Source: Ptychodera flava (Eukaryota > Hemichordata > Enteropneusta > Ptychoderidae). Taken from it: a DNA stretch of 64,000 nt. This document shows positions 25,601-37,080 of the stretch, one piece after another. Both the position numbers and the translations under genes were made by a program. Under the pieces are notes generated by a model, which searched no databases, was not told the origin of the DNA, and saw only the letters and a list, made by a program, of their open reading frames with translations. Each line of letters starts with the position of its first letter. Within the stretch, counting starts at the first letter, position 1. Location of the stretch: NCBI RefSeq assembly GCF_041260155.1, contig NC_091931.1, positions 19,043,666 through 19,107,665 of the forward strand. The letters run 5' to 3'.

Positions 25601-25768
25601 AGCACTATATCGACCAGAATTTTGCCTTCTATTGAGGGGGAGTGACTTCAAAATTATGGCAAGTCAGAAGGAGGATTTGAATACATTGTGAGTTCGTTAG
25701 TGGGGTTATTGAAAAAAATCTGAGAATGTTTTTGGAATTCCCCTCATAAGTGTTTGTGAATGCAGCCT

Positions 25769-26436
25769 AAACATAAAAAGAAATGCAAAGACGTATGCCA
25801 CGCAGATAGACAATGTCTTTAATAAAAAAGATAAAGAGGTTTATTTAAGCTTAATTTATAGAAGTGTATATACATATATATTTTATAAGTATATATAAGT
25901 ATATATATTTTTGTAAGCATATATATTTTTACAAGTAAAATATATTAGACAATACGAACTGTGTGAGTTCTTGTGGTGTTTGAGATTTAGCTCCACTGTC
26001 TGCGCAAATGATCTGTGACGTATTTCCATCAGCGCTTGTCCGGAGGGCGACACACCCGAGTCAAACGTTGGCCGTTTTTACCGTCACCTGTTCTCCATTG
26101 GCGGCGGTCGTACGGTTCGTTAACTTGCAGCATAGCATCTCGTTAAACCTTTGTCACTTTATTTGACAACTTCTTTATTTCCGAAGAATTATTATCACCG
26201 TCCCTCTAGAAAGACCCGGGCGGTAGTGATAATTTTCAACACGGCCGCGCATTTTGAACCAGACAAACAAGCTACTGTATAGCGTTTTAATTAGCGGGGT
26301 TTAAATTTGGCGCATTTTCGTTTGATGAACAATTGGCGGTGTTTTAATTTGGCGGTAGGCAAACATGTAAGATACGTAACCAGTTGCCCGGCTGACATAT
26401 AAACTCTATGGTAGCAACAAAATTGATTGACAGTTC
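25769..26436. other. No gene seen; AT-rich low-complexity tract
   Basis: TATATA-type mirror sequence at 25865-25950, then GC-richer spacer with two TTTAATTTGGCG-like repeats (about 26298 and 26345). Confidence 0.4.
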
Positions 26437-26612
26437 GACATTGTGCTGCTGACGTGCAGCATTGAATAAGCTCTTTCTCTGATTGGTCTATTGTCACTAT
26501 TCACAGCGACTTAGAAAGTATATTTGTATTGTTTTAATTATATTGGTAAGATTCAGCTACCCAATTGGATAACAGCTTATTCAATGCTGCACATTAGCCC
26601 ACATTGTGATTA
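26437..26612. mobile_element. Small inverted-repeat element
   Basis: GCAGCATTGAATAAGCT at 26456-26472 is inverted at 26574-26590; arms extend to about 50 bp. The loop is about 70 bp. Probably a MITE. Confidence 0.6.
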
Positions 26613-26881
26613 TTTGCGGTTCCACTGGTGCACTACTGTTGCTGCTTTCAAACCTAATACGTGCTAAAGGGATGTGACAAGAGGACTTTGCGGTGTCGCA
26701 TGTTTACAGGTTTTTCTCCTGTAAACAACTGCGTACCGACATGCCGTCAAGGAAAGAATGTTTAACGGCCGGAAGATAAAAGGACAGATAGCATAAATAC
26801 GAGAATTTTCAAGCGAACGAAATCATTCGATCTATCGACGCCGTTCATAACACTAGTCATTCTTAACGTCCCTTCCTACAG

Positions 26882-27082
26882 TCTCTGTATCTGAGTCTGA
26901 AGCAATGGTTACAGAAGGCTTTGCTGCCGAAACCAACTCAGCCTGGTCTATCAGATCCGAATGACGTCGAAAACATAGAAAAGGGTAACATTAAACCAGA
27001 AACAATCGCTGCGGTGAACCAAGAAGACGCTACGTCCAGTAAGAAGCGAAAGCGGGGCAAATACCAGCGCTATTCCCTTCCG
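26882..27082 (+). CDS. Isolated exon-like segment with a KRKRGKYxxYS motif
   Basis: Exactly 67 codons between TTCCTACAG and GTAATC. Includes LKQWLQKALLPKPTQPG and SSKKRKRGKYQRYSLP. The basic motif followed by Y-x-x-Y resembles N-terminal regions of DNA-transposon-related proteins in invertebrates (memory, uncertain). No adjoining exon found: either a relic of such an element or an exon of an unrecognised gene. Confidence 0.33.
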
Positions 27083-29079
27083 GTAATCATACGGGCTAGA
27101 TGCTCTGTATTCGGCGTAGTCGATGGTGCACCGTTCAGTGTGTTTTGATACAGCCAAGCGATAAAAAACGTCAAACAGTTTCCATGGAGCCTGGACGAAA
27201 AGGCTGAATAATTTAGTTCGACCGTGTACGAATAACAAGTTATCTTATCCGAACTAGAGATGGAACTGAACTCAAACTTCTCGACCAAAGTTCCCTGATC
27301 ACGGCCCAGTGTCGATCAACAGCCGAAGATTCAGCCATCACATACTGTACATCTGTTCACATCTGGGAAATTCTGGAGCTCTCGCAAAAGCTTTATTGAG
27401 CCATTTTTTCGCAGGGTCTGGCAAAGGAGGCTGTATAGCCACCGGTTGTACCATGGGTACTCTTTCCATAGCGATGGGGAGCAACACAATCCGTGCCATT
27501 TGGCGACTAAACGATATATCTAGTTGAAATTGGTATATCGACTTATCGGTATTTCGGTAATAACATAATTTCCTAGTTGATTTTCACACTTGCATTTTCG
27601 GTCAATCCCTACATATACTGATGTATCGATTTCCTGCATGACGATCGCCATATTCGACTTGCTTGATCGTCACGTCATTCTTTTCTGCAACCAAAGTCCA
27701 TCAATCTAACTTTTTAGAATTTAAAGAACGTGCAGTACAATTTAGGCCATTCAATTGTTGGAATATGAAACCTAAAAATTATATTTTAAGTAATCTGGGA
27801 AATGTTATTTTTCTGTCACGTGTTGAGGAATGTTCGATTTCAACTTTGCTATTGACCGAATGTTCGATATTGTTATTAGTGTATCCCTTGAAAATAACGA
27901 TTACTGCAGAAGTAAAGGCTTCCGAAAACGTGACCGGGGCAATTTTATTTGAAGAAGATAATGATCTATGATATTACACCATCGTTTTCATGTCAGAAAC
28001 ATTCCGTACACTGTACACCTTAGCCACATCACACTCCGATGACGACAGGCATTCGCCAAAAGCAGCGTATCGTCACTGAAATTTTCTACTTCCACTTGTG
28101 CAAGTCCCTCTCCGCATCTCTACCGCCGTGTCATCTGCCTTCACCGTGGTACTTTCACAAGCAAAGACGGTTCCAAAGTGGTCAATGTACGCTCAAAATT
28201 GGGGACAGGAGAAGGGCACCTGACGCATAGCATTCACTTTAGTACTCCGGCAAAAAATTAGTGGCTCTAATCAAATTTAATTCAGGGTTCGATAGATCCA
28301 CAAAGAAACTGCAAATGGCGACCAACGAACGCAGATACCGCCACCAACAAGGCCCCGGAGTAACATAAGATTGTATAAATCCTTTACACTATGACATTTT
28401 TCGTCATCTTTTGTATTTTTACATCTTGCCACAATGTCATCAAATCAACTAGCAACGAATTTAGCCCTCAACACCTTCGGCAAAATCCCGCCAAAAACGA
28501 ATAGGCCTACGACTTTCGAGCAATAGATAAATCTATTAGGCTAAAAACAGAAATGCCAAATACTCATTATAACTTCAGTTATAAGTTACATGTCTAGACC
28601 AAATGATATTCATAATCATCAAATTCAAACCAACTGATTGAAATAATTGAATGGCCAAATTGTGTACAGCAAAAAAACCACCATGTTGTAAGTTTGTAAA
28701 AGCGTGTCGTTTTGACGTACTTGGTAGAAAGGAAAATGGCATTTTAGCAATCAATCGAGATGTCAATTCGAAAGACTTGTATTGCCACCTTTACATAGGA
28801 AAATAAAAAAGTACTTTGTATGTTTGCCGTTCAACGTTTAATATAATACTGCGGTGCTTCGGTGCTAGTACTTTTCTTTCCTACAATCGGTCAGTTTGTT
28901 TATCACTTTACGTCAGACTCTAAATCAAGCTATTTGTTTTGTTTGTTTGTTTTTGTTTATATTATTAGGTTAGTGTTTCGAATTACCGGATAAAAAAAAC
29001 AAATTTGAAATGTGACCCTCGGTACCAAATAGTAGTCTTATTGGCTATTCAACCCAATGGTTTGAAGAGCTGCTCCACA
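27083..29079. other. No gene or clear element seen
   Basis: Short frames only. A 102-codon frame at 27663-27971 has no recognisable domain. Confidence 0.4.
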
Positions 29080-29413
29080 TTAGGCCAAAAAAAAAAAAAG
29101 AATGTTTCTGGTCAGCGCGCGCGTCACTTGAACAACAGCGCGTCACCCTTTTTTTTCTGTTTGTGGCCGGCGGCCATGGCTGACATCAAACCAAAATGGC
29201 TGAAGATAAAGAGAAAATTCTTTGGGGTGCATGATCAGTGACTGCATGAACAGTATATATGTGACTATATTGATAAAACTATAAAACTGACCCTCCTCCT
29301 CCCTTGAGGGAAAAAAATAAAATAAAAAAATAAAATGCGCGTCGCCGCACCATTTTTTAAAGAAAGACCTGACCAGAAACATTTCTTTTCTTTTTTTTTT
29401 TTTTTTGGCCTTA
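29080..29413. mobile_element. PIF/Harbinger-like MITE
   Basis: Element 29083-29410 with TIRs GGCCAAAAAAAAAAAA, an A/G-rich link, then ATGTTTCTGGTCAG, flanked by TTA on both sides (29080-29082 and 29411-29413). A 3-bp TWA duplication and a GG-start TIR fit PIF/Harbinger. Subterminal GCGCGTC repeats; no coding. Confidence 0.75.
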
Positions 29414-30651
29414 TAGACGGTAAGGGCTCTCACTCCATATTTCAAAAGCACAGACAAGACACTGACCGCAAGAGGGCGGTAGACGAGAACAGCGTGATAT
29501 ATATGGGGCAGAGCTCAGAAGTAGATCCATTTAAAGGTAAGTGCATAACACTGATGGACCATAGAGATCCAAAGGCGTAGAATTAGCCAGTCAAAATGGA
29601 AAGTCACGTGTTGAATGGAGGAAGCTTTTCAGTTCTATCTGGTTTTGCTAAAAATGCACATAACCGTAGGAAAACCAGACCGGGTTTTGATAAAGTACAA
29701 TATGTACAAAATTATCTCAAATCTCGAAAAATGACACTTGGCTTTTAGTTTTGAATTTGAGTTTGATCACAACTTTCTATTCGAACTGCAAATAACCAGC
29801 ATTTCATCATTCCTTTCGGAGCCTTGAATAAGAAATTTGAATGATGTAGGGAACTAAAATACCTGATAACGTATTCACAAAATGAACCGATGTAAATACC
29901 ACCCCTCTACTATTTGTGCTGCAAATGAAACGATATTGAATACGTACAGAAAGCAAATACATGTTCCTTGTATTTTACTTCTTTTTACGTAACTACGAGC
30001 GATTAAGTTTTCTTGTAGCATTTCCCAAAAGTGTCAGTGATGGATCAAAATCTACAAAACAATTAATGTATTCGATTGTAAGTTTATTTCAAATTTTTAT
30101 CTATTGAAATGTATCATATTTCGCGAATTTTTATGCGAAAGTTTTTTCAAGGAGGAGTAATAAAAGTAAATATGTTCAGTAAATGGTGAGCTGTTTCGTC
30201 TTTTGATTTTGTAAATTCGTTCGTAAGATGTGTTTGTTCAGTTGTTCTTGTTCATTTGCTTTTGTTTTTTGTGGTGTTTGTTTGTTTGTTTTTTTGTTTG
30301 TTGTTTGAATTTTTGCGCATTCGACAAGGACTTAAGTGTACAGTTTATATGATCTACAATTATTTCATAAAGTCCAAACATGTCAAAGACATTGTCTTCA
30401 GTTTCATTATCATTTAGTGCGCTGCCGTAAAATGGTAAGAACTTGACTGTATCAGAGCAACTTTCACTGAATAACTAAATGTAATACGTGAGGCTCTTTG
30501 CACTAACAAGAAGGCCTCGAGTAGAGATTATCTGGTACTGAAATTGAAAGATCTGTACAAGATTTACAAGATTTTTGTAGATATCAAATGTTCAGTTATG
30601 TGTTTCTGAATGTTTGTAAAATATCATGACAACTTTTCCCCACACAGACTT
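29414..30651. other. No gene or clear element seen
   Basis: AT-rich spacer with a GTTT/GTTTTT run at about 30255-30305. Confidence 0.4.
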
Positions 30652-30705
30652 AGACGTGGTGGCTGTGACCAATCTTGGCTGAAATTGGTCATAGCCACCA
30701 CGTCT
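30652..30705. repeat. Near-perfect 22-bp stem-loop
   Basis: Arms 30652-30673 and 30684-30705 match at 21 of 22 positions (AGACGTGGTGGCTRTGACC...), with a 10-nt loop. TA flanks both sides. Could be a very short MITE or an RNA hairpin. Confidence 0.8.
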
Positions 30706-30821
30706 ATTAAAATTCATGAGTTTACTTTTCTTGTTTACGTACATACTTATATCAGATGGAAATCTGAGGATTTGCGATTACATCAGGTTGACAACCCCCA
30801 CACAAGAGCAATGAATTAAAA

Positions 30822-30918
30822 TTACTCTTTACAAAGCATGCGGACAAATTTGTTGGTTCCACACATGTCACTTACTCTTTACAAAGCATGACAAATTAGT
30901 TGGTTCCACACATGTCAC
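30822..30918. repeat. Tandem duplication, two units of 50 and 47 bp
   Basis: TTACTCTTTACAAAGCATG ... GGTTCCACACATGTCAC is repeated head to tail with a 3-bp length difference; evidently recent. Confidence 0.88.
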
Positions 30919-31122
30919 TACAAATACAACACTAACGTTCATTGGAAAGGGACAATTTGAAGCCGCCTATTAAAGCTCGTGCCCGTGTGCAGTGATATGT
31001 TCGTCGGTAACGCTGTGAATGAAACATGCACACAGCGGCCCACACAACATCGTAAGCTTACTATCGTGGTATTTGTACGTGCGTGGTACGTCCGTGATCG
31101 TATTTGAGTGCATAAGTTACCG

Positions 31123-31174
31123 CAGGCTACCACTACCAGTAACTCGCGGTTACTGGAAAAGCCGAGGGTAGCCT
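31123..31174. repeat. Nested hairpin
   Basis: AGGCTACC and GGTAGCCT enclose CCAGTAAC-TCGC-GGTTACTGG. Confidence 0.55.
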
Positions 31175-31599
31175 AAACTGAATTTTCCTGTAAACGTCTT
31201 AATTTTTCTTAAAGTACATCACAGCAACTGGACTGCGAGTCTCCTCTTTGAAAATACATTCGCATTTACTCAATAAAATATATAGGTGAGTGACAAGGTT
31301 TTGAGAGGGTGTGCAACGTGCAACGTAGAAGAAGCTGCCCCAAGGCACCGTGTGTCCGCGGAAGCGGCCGGGGTGGTCCGGAAGAGAATAGGCCTATCTG
31401 TCCTGTACTGGCCGTTAGGCCGGAAACGAAAACATAAAAAACTGCTTGAGATTCAATGTTTCTAGTGTTTTTGACAGTAAATAAGGAGAGAAAACCACAC
31501 TTATGATTGATCTTATTCGATGTCATTTTCGTTTTGTCATGTTAGTAAATTTGGCTATATGACTAGAAATAAAGTGTAAAAAATGTGAAAGAGGCTCCC

Positions 31600-32420
31600 C
31601 ACCTAACTATCCAAAATGTTTTTGTGTCGAGTTTGTGTTTGATTCGTTGCAAAAATGTGTTCCTACATTCTTATCCGATTGTTTGTGTTAATGAAATGTT
31701 TGTTTCGCTTCGGATATTTGTAGGGAAGTTTGGATTAGTGTGTACGGTAATGTTTTGTTTGTGTGGGGAAAGCTTATGGCGAGACGCAGCCGGACCTATG
31801 GTGTTACAATGTTGATAGAGTGGCCCTTTGACGCTTGCGTTTCGAAACCCGAGTGTGGTTTCTCGTCAGTCGCAGTGTAGATTCTTTCCTTAGTTTGTGT
31901 TTGTGAAAATTTATTTTAATGCATTTTAGTGGTCTTGCTCTTCGAGTAGCGAGGCAAGTATATTAATTTTTGGATCTCGTTGTGAATCCGTTTGGTGGTT
32001 CGGTTTGTTTGTTCTATGTTTCTTTACTTCTGTAAATTTTGTTTTTGACTAGTGTGTCTTTTAGATTTTTCGAAGGTTTGTGATTTTTTGGGCAATAAGT
32101 ACCACTGCGGGGTACGGATTTTGATGTTTTATGGATCAAGACACTTCTACGTATCATGATCGATGTGTTTGTTGTCGTACATTTTGTTAAATAGTTCGTG
32201 TACTTTGTTTATTGTTTGTTCTGTGTCGTCACTGTGTTGTTGTGTGTAATACTGAATGTTTCGTAATTGCCTTTCGCATTCGTGTACGTAATCTTTTGTG
32301 TTGACAATGACGATACCACTACCCTTGTCGAAGGGTTTTTATGGTAATTTGTCTATTGTTTGCAAGCTGGTTTATCGCGATTCTTTGTTTTCCAAGTCAA
32401 CTATCCAAGCATTTTAAGAG
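31600..32420 (-). mobile_element. Retroelement fossil, Penelope-like or related
   Basis: Minus-strand reading gives DKGSGIVIVNTKDY and CERQL (around 32270-32330), the block ahead of reverse transcriptase in Penelope-like elements. Possible further remnants lie toward lower coordinates. Old and heavily broken. Similar to the fossil inside the 47-49 kb element. Confidence 0.5.
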
Positions 32421-34608
32421 GGGTGATCAAAAAGGCCAGAACAGCCAATTTTGACCAACCGGGTTCAAGAACCCGGGAAAGTTGTTAAAAGTGTGCGATA
32501 GATGTGTTTACGACATAAACATTACGAACAGTAGGATTAAGATAGGTATGAATAATCCAAACTGCCCAGTTTCTGTGTGGGGAAAAGTTGGAATGTTTCC
32601 ACCTCACATAAAATCTGATGAATTTCCCCAATCAATTCATGGGAATGCAGTGCCCTTCCCTAATCGTGGTAAGTCTAATAGTAGCCCTTGCCTGAAAAGC
32701 ACCAGCCTTATGTCAATCTGGCCAGGTCTGGCCTATTATAACTATAGCTATAAACTGCCATGAAATTGCTTTGTTATTGTGACGTCATCGTGCGATATTT
32801 GAAGTCGAATGTTGCAAAAGTAATTAATTGTAAATTAACATCACCTGAGAATACCTTCACTGGAGTATACAGTGATCATGATGAGCATTTTTCATAAGTT
32901 TTTCAAGTTCAAGGCAGTAAAAAAGATTTTTACCCTAATGTATAAATGCTGTAACATTGTGTTGTACCCCTATAAGCAACAAGCCATGCAGACACGGGCA
33001 TATTCCCTCTTTCTTGTTTGTCACTTATCAATATCATCTCACTATCATGATAGCATGCAGAACACACAACTTGAAGAGCTTTTCTGTGAGTTCCGTTATA
33101 GTATACGCCGACATACTCATCGCAAACGGTTAAAGTTATTTTAAGCTATACCTGACCTGACCACTTACCGAAACATTTGATGACAAAATTCTTTAGATAT
33201 TGGTCATGATAATACTGATTGTTTTCTTTTGTTGTTTGGTTTCGAGATTTCTTTTTGGATGCTTTCAATTGCGACAAAATGTGGAGGAGTCATCACGTCA
33301 GTGAGTGACGGTTTACTTCACATCGCAACGATACCTGAGTTGAGATGACAAATAGAATAACAATATCGGTCTTGACCAATCATCGCACGAAAATCAACCC
33401 CTTTCAGGCCCATTGTATTCTGAAAAGAGCTTTTCCGATTTGCTATTCAATGCATAAGACATCGTCTGATCAACGATGTTGGCACTCTAGGGATGCACTG
33501 ACCGGGCTCTGAATTTGTATAGATGTACCTTGGACAATTCAAACTGCAAACCACGAACTTTACACTTTCCTTCAAAGAGGGAAGGATCAAAAGTCTAGCC
33601 TTGGTTAAATACTGATGAAAAAGCTACATTTTCTGCAAATGATGGGTCAAAAGTCTGCATCAAGTAAAAAGAGTTACTGTCACCGTGACAAAATAAGAGA
33701 AAGACATATGTAAGGGCCTAGGCAGAATTAACGGGGACAGTTTTGCGATTGGGAACCTTTTTACATATACAACAATTTTGGGACTGCCATTTTATTTCAT
33801 GTATGAATCAGGGAGTATCACTAATTTTTTCGAAAGGATGAAAAATCAACATATTCTAAAATACTGTGCTGAAATGTGAATGCCAAATGGCTTCCATGTG
33901 TATTAGAAAATTAACGCATTATTGTCGAACATAATTGAAATAATTAACATAATTTTGTTTTATAATAAAACGTAACTTTTTGTTAAGTCTGTAGGCTGAT
34001 ATCGCACGAAACACGATTTTTTTTAATAAAAATGCCATATAAAAGCGACATATCGTGGTGAAAAAAAGAAAATACTGAATCCATCACTGCTTTGGCAGTT
34101 ACTGGAAAAAACAAGTAATAAGGTTGCTATCAATGTTACAGCTACTACTAACAAGAAAAGAGTACTGAATTTGTCACTTTCATTACTTCTACAACTTTTA
34201 GTGAAAACAGTAGAGAATCTGTCTCTTTTACTGCTACCTCTACCGTGGGCATCAGCGCCACCATCACCTCCAGCATCACTTCTTATGCTACTGTAAGCAT
34301 GGTCACCGATATCCTATTCATCATCACAATCGTTCTCCTCCCCCCCCCCCCTTCTTTCTCTATCTCCTCTTCTTCATCTCTCTTCCTCTCATCCTGTCAT
34401 CATTATCATCATAATTATCCACATTCACGTAATACTGACATTGGTCAGTTGATGTATGAATACCTTTTTTGTGTTTAGTTTTCTTCGTTTGAAGGCGAAA
34501 ATCTGCATATTTTGATGATGTTTTTAGTATTTTAGTTACTAAAAAATTATCAACTGGCGTTCTTTTACTCTCCCTATACAGTATTGCAGTTTATATCAGT
34601 CACGTTGC

Positions 34609-34609
<1 letters not shown>
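32421..34609. other. No gene seen
   Basis: Spacer with a C/T-rich low-complexity segment at about 34330-34420, including a run of 12 C. Two frames of 90-93 codons (32482 and 32872) show no domain. Confidence 0.4.
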
Positions 34610-34650
<41 letters not shown>

Positions 34651-34677
34651 TATATATATAATATATATAATATATAT

Positions 34678-34712
<35 letters not shown>

Positions 34713-34748
34713 ATATATAATATATATATATATGTATATGTGTGTCTG

Positions 34749-34813
<65 letters not shown>

Positions 34814-34847
34814 ATATATAATATATATATATATATGTATATGTGTG

Positions 34848-34912
<65 letters not shown>

Positions 34913-34925
34913 ATATATATATATT
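34610..34925. repeat. Compound (CA)n/(TA)n/(GT)n microsatellite
   Basis: Blocks of CA, TA, GT, TA, GT, TA. Opposed CA and GT blocks can pair, and every open frame called here is an artefact of it. Confidence 0.93.
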
Positions 34926-35879
34926 TAACAACTTGAGAGTTGCCTGTCAATCTGCTAACGTCATTACTTTGACCTACAACACATATATGTACAGACTGGT
35001 GTCGAGACAAATAAATTATCGTTTCTATTGGATCTGTGGAAAGACAACCGGCTCTCGTTTCTCGTAGTTTTGTTACCAAATACAACACGTGCGACATCGG
35101 ACAGTGCTGCAAAAATCCGAATTGATTTTGTCAACGTTGCATGCATAGCTGTTGCTGCAGCTAGTAGTCTTAGTAGGTAATATATCTTTTCTGGTTTTTC
35201 TTACAACGTTGACAGTTGCCTATTACGTTTTCGTTGTTCTTGCATGCATAATTTTCTAAAAATATTTATTTTGCATATTAATAACAGAAAAAGGCGTCAT
35301 TTGTATAAAGCCCTGGTGGAATGCAAATGTTCGGCATAGGGGAGAATTAGTTGGGTTTTTTTATTAAGGAGAGGGGGGGTCAGCATTTTAATGCAAACAA
35401 TCAGAAAGGGGCAGTATTCTTTATACATAAAACGCACAAAACCTTAACCTCTAATTCTGCCAAGGCCATATGTACAATAACTGTAGCAAGTGCTTCAAAT
35501 GAGGAATTAAGGGACGAGCTTTATTAACGGCAGGTGGCGGAAGAGAATATAGGGGCAAGGGGGTCCTTGAAAAATCCAGAGTAGCTTACGGGTGCCTCCC
35601 ACTTTTTCACTCAATTCAAATCATACCTGTAAATCACTCTGAACAATTCTTTCATAAACCGGTTTTCTGATGTTATCCAATGAAACAACTGTGTTTCCAT
35701 GACCGATGATCATTTCAGTTTGTGCTTGTGAACACTGTGATGCTGAATATAAAAGTGTGATTATGAGAAATAAGAGCATTAACCGACTATCATGAGGGTG
35801 CTAAAAAAATTAGACAATGGGTTGGGAAAAAGACGCTCAGGCAAAAAAATCCATTTTAAGAGATATAGCTAGTTCTATA
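34926..35879. other. No gene seen; G-rich patches
   Basis: Patches such as AGGAGAGGGGGGGTCAG (about 35370) and GGGGCAAGGGGGTCC (about 35551) resemble the subterminal G-rich parts of the 24.3-kb element. Confidence 0.35.
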
Positions 35880-36600
35880 TCGATTTTTTTCATAGTTTGC
35901 CGAGTCAGATCACATGCATAATGTGTTGACATCTTTAATGAGATTTCAATATAATCTTTGTTGCACACATCTAATCACCTTATTTTATAGGATTAAATTA
36001 AAATCAGTTGTCAAACATATGCGAATTCATTATAAGGAAACAAATTGTTCATAGTTTGTAACACAGACTACAGTTTTAGAGTGAAGTGACACTTTTCGGT
36101 CAAGTTAGAAATCAAATTTCTAGAATACAAATGCCCTTCTATTCCTATATTTTAGTGGAATACATTGATATTGTTGAACATATTATAAATGCAAAGACAT
36201 AGCTAGTTTTGAGTAGGAAATATTGTCCATGTATAGTGACACTTTTGGGTGAAATTCCAACATATCACCATACTCTAGTGAAATACATTGATATCAGTTT
36301 TAAAGATATATAAATGCACCAATATTGTAGTTTTTGTTAAGGAAAACATTATTTTTATACGTTTTGCACCATAGACAGCCATGTGTGAAATGACACTTTT
36401 AAAAATCTCAGAGTGTCTTGTACACAAATTCCCTCTTAATTAGCATATGCTAGTTAAGTACATTCATATCAATTGTCAAATATTGATACATTTACAGATA
36501 TATCTAGTTCTGTATGGGAAAACATTGTTCATATTTTGCACCATAGACAACCACAAACAGTGAAATTGCATCTTTAGGTGAAATTCGTTGATTTGATTTT
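35880..36600. repeat. Diverged tandem array, period about 150-175 bp
   Basis: GTGACACTTTTGGGTGAAATTC-like cores (20 bp or less shared) recur near 36086, 36237, 36390 and 36565, each preceded by CATAGACARCCA. Same monomer family as 24990-25600. Confidence 0.6.
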
Positions 36601-36924
36601 ATGATATACCACTATGTTTTTATATCTGGTAAAATATCATACTGCGCTGTCAATACAGGCGTCATGTTATCACGTAGTGCCGAGGGTCTTGACAAATTAG
36701 GGAATACCGTCAGATCACTGACAACTTTTCTGTTTCATAGGAAGTTTTTTTGGTTTATTTGTTTGTTTGTTTGTTTGTCTGTTTTTTCTTGGGGTCATTT
36801 CAGTCGTCATCCGACCTTTCTTTTGATTTTTTTCGGATGAAAAGTCGGTCCACATTCTGGGTGTTTTCATGATTAAGTTATTTATTTGGGCGGCTCACTC
36901 CTCAGACTCCTGTATAGCTGCAGT

Positions 36925-37080
36925 ACTGTGTAGACTCGAGGTTTTGCCTGCATGGGTATTTGGGTCGGACGGCAAAACCGGTTTTCTGGTTTTGGTCGGA
37001 CGGTGGTCGGACGGCAAAACCAGTTTTCTGGTTTTGCCGCCCGACCCAAATACCCACTGGCAAACCTTGAGCTACAATAC
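36925..37080. mobile_element. Foldback element, about 155 bp
   Basis: GGGTATTTGGGTCGG at about 36955 is inverted at about 37046-37060, with CGGCAAAACC blocks inside and weaker arms outside (GAGGTTTTGCC against its inverted GGTTTGCC). It gives mirror-image open frames on both strands. Confidence 0.72.

Larger units (their letters stand above)
24316..25768. mobile_element. TIR element, 1.45 kb, with nested foldback and tandem array
   Basis: Ends AGGCTGTATTCTCAAACACC and (inverted) AGGCTGCATTCACAAACACT, about 29 bp with few mismatches. G-rich subterminal sequence lies at both ends. Inside are a foldback (24490-24770) and a tandem array (about 24990-25600). No transposase seen; non-autonomous. 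The target duplication is unclear. Confidence 0.68.

Noticed and set aside
34596-35112. Open frames of 111 and 167 codons on the minus strand
   Set aside because: They translate CA/TA/GT microsatellites and have no coding character outside them.
35290-36870. Second full copy of the 24.3-kb TIR element
   Set aside because: The tandem monomers match, but no AGGCTGYATTC ends were found around them.
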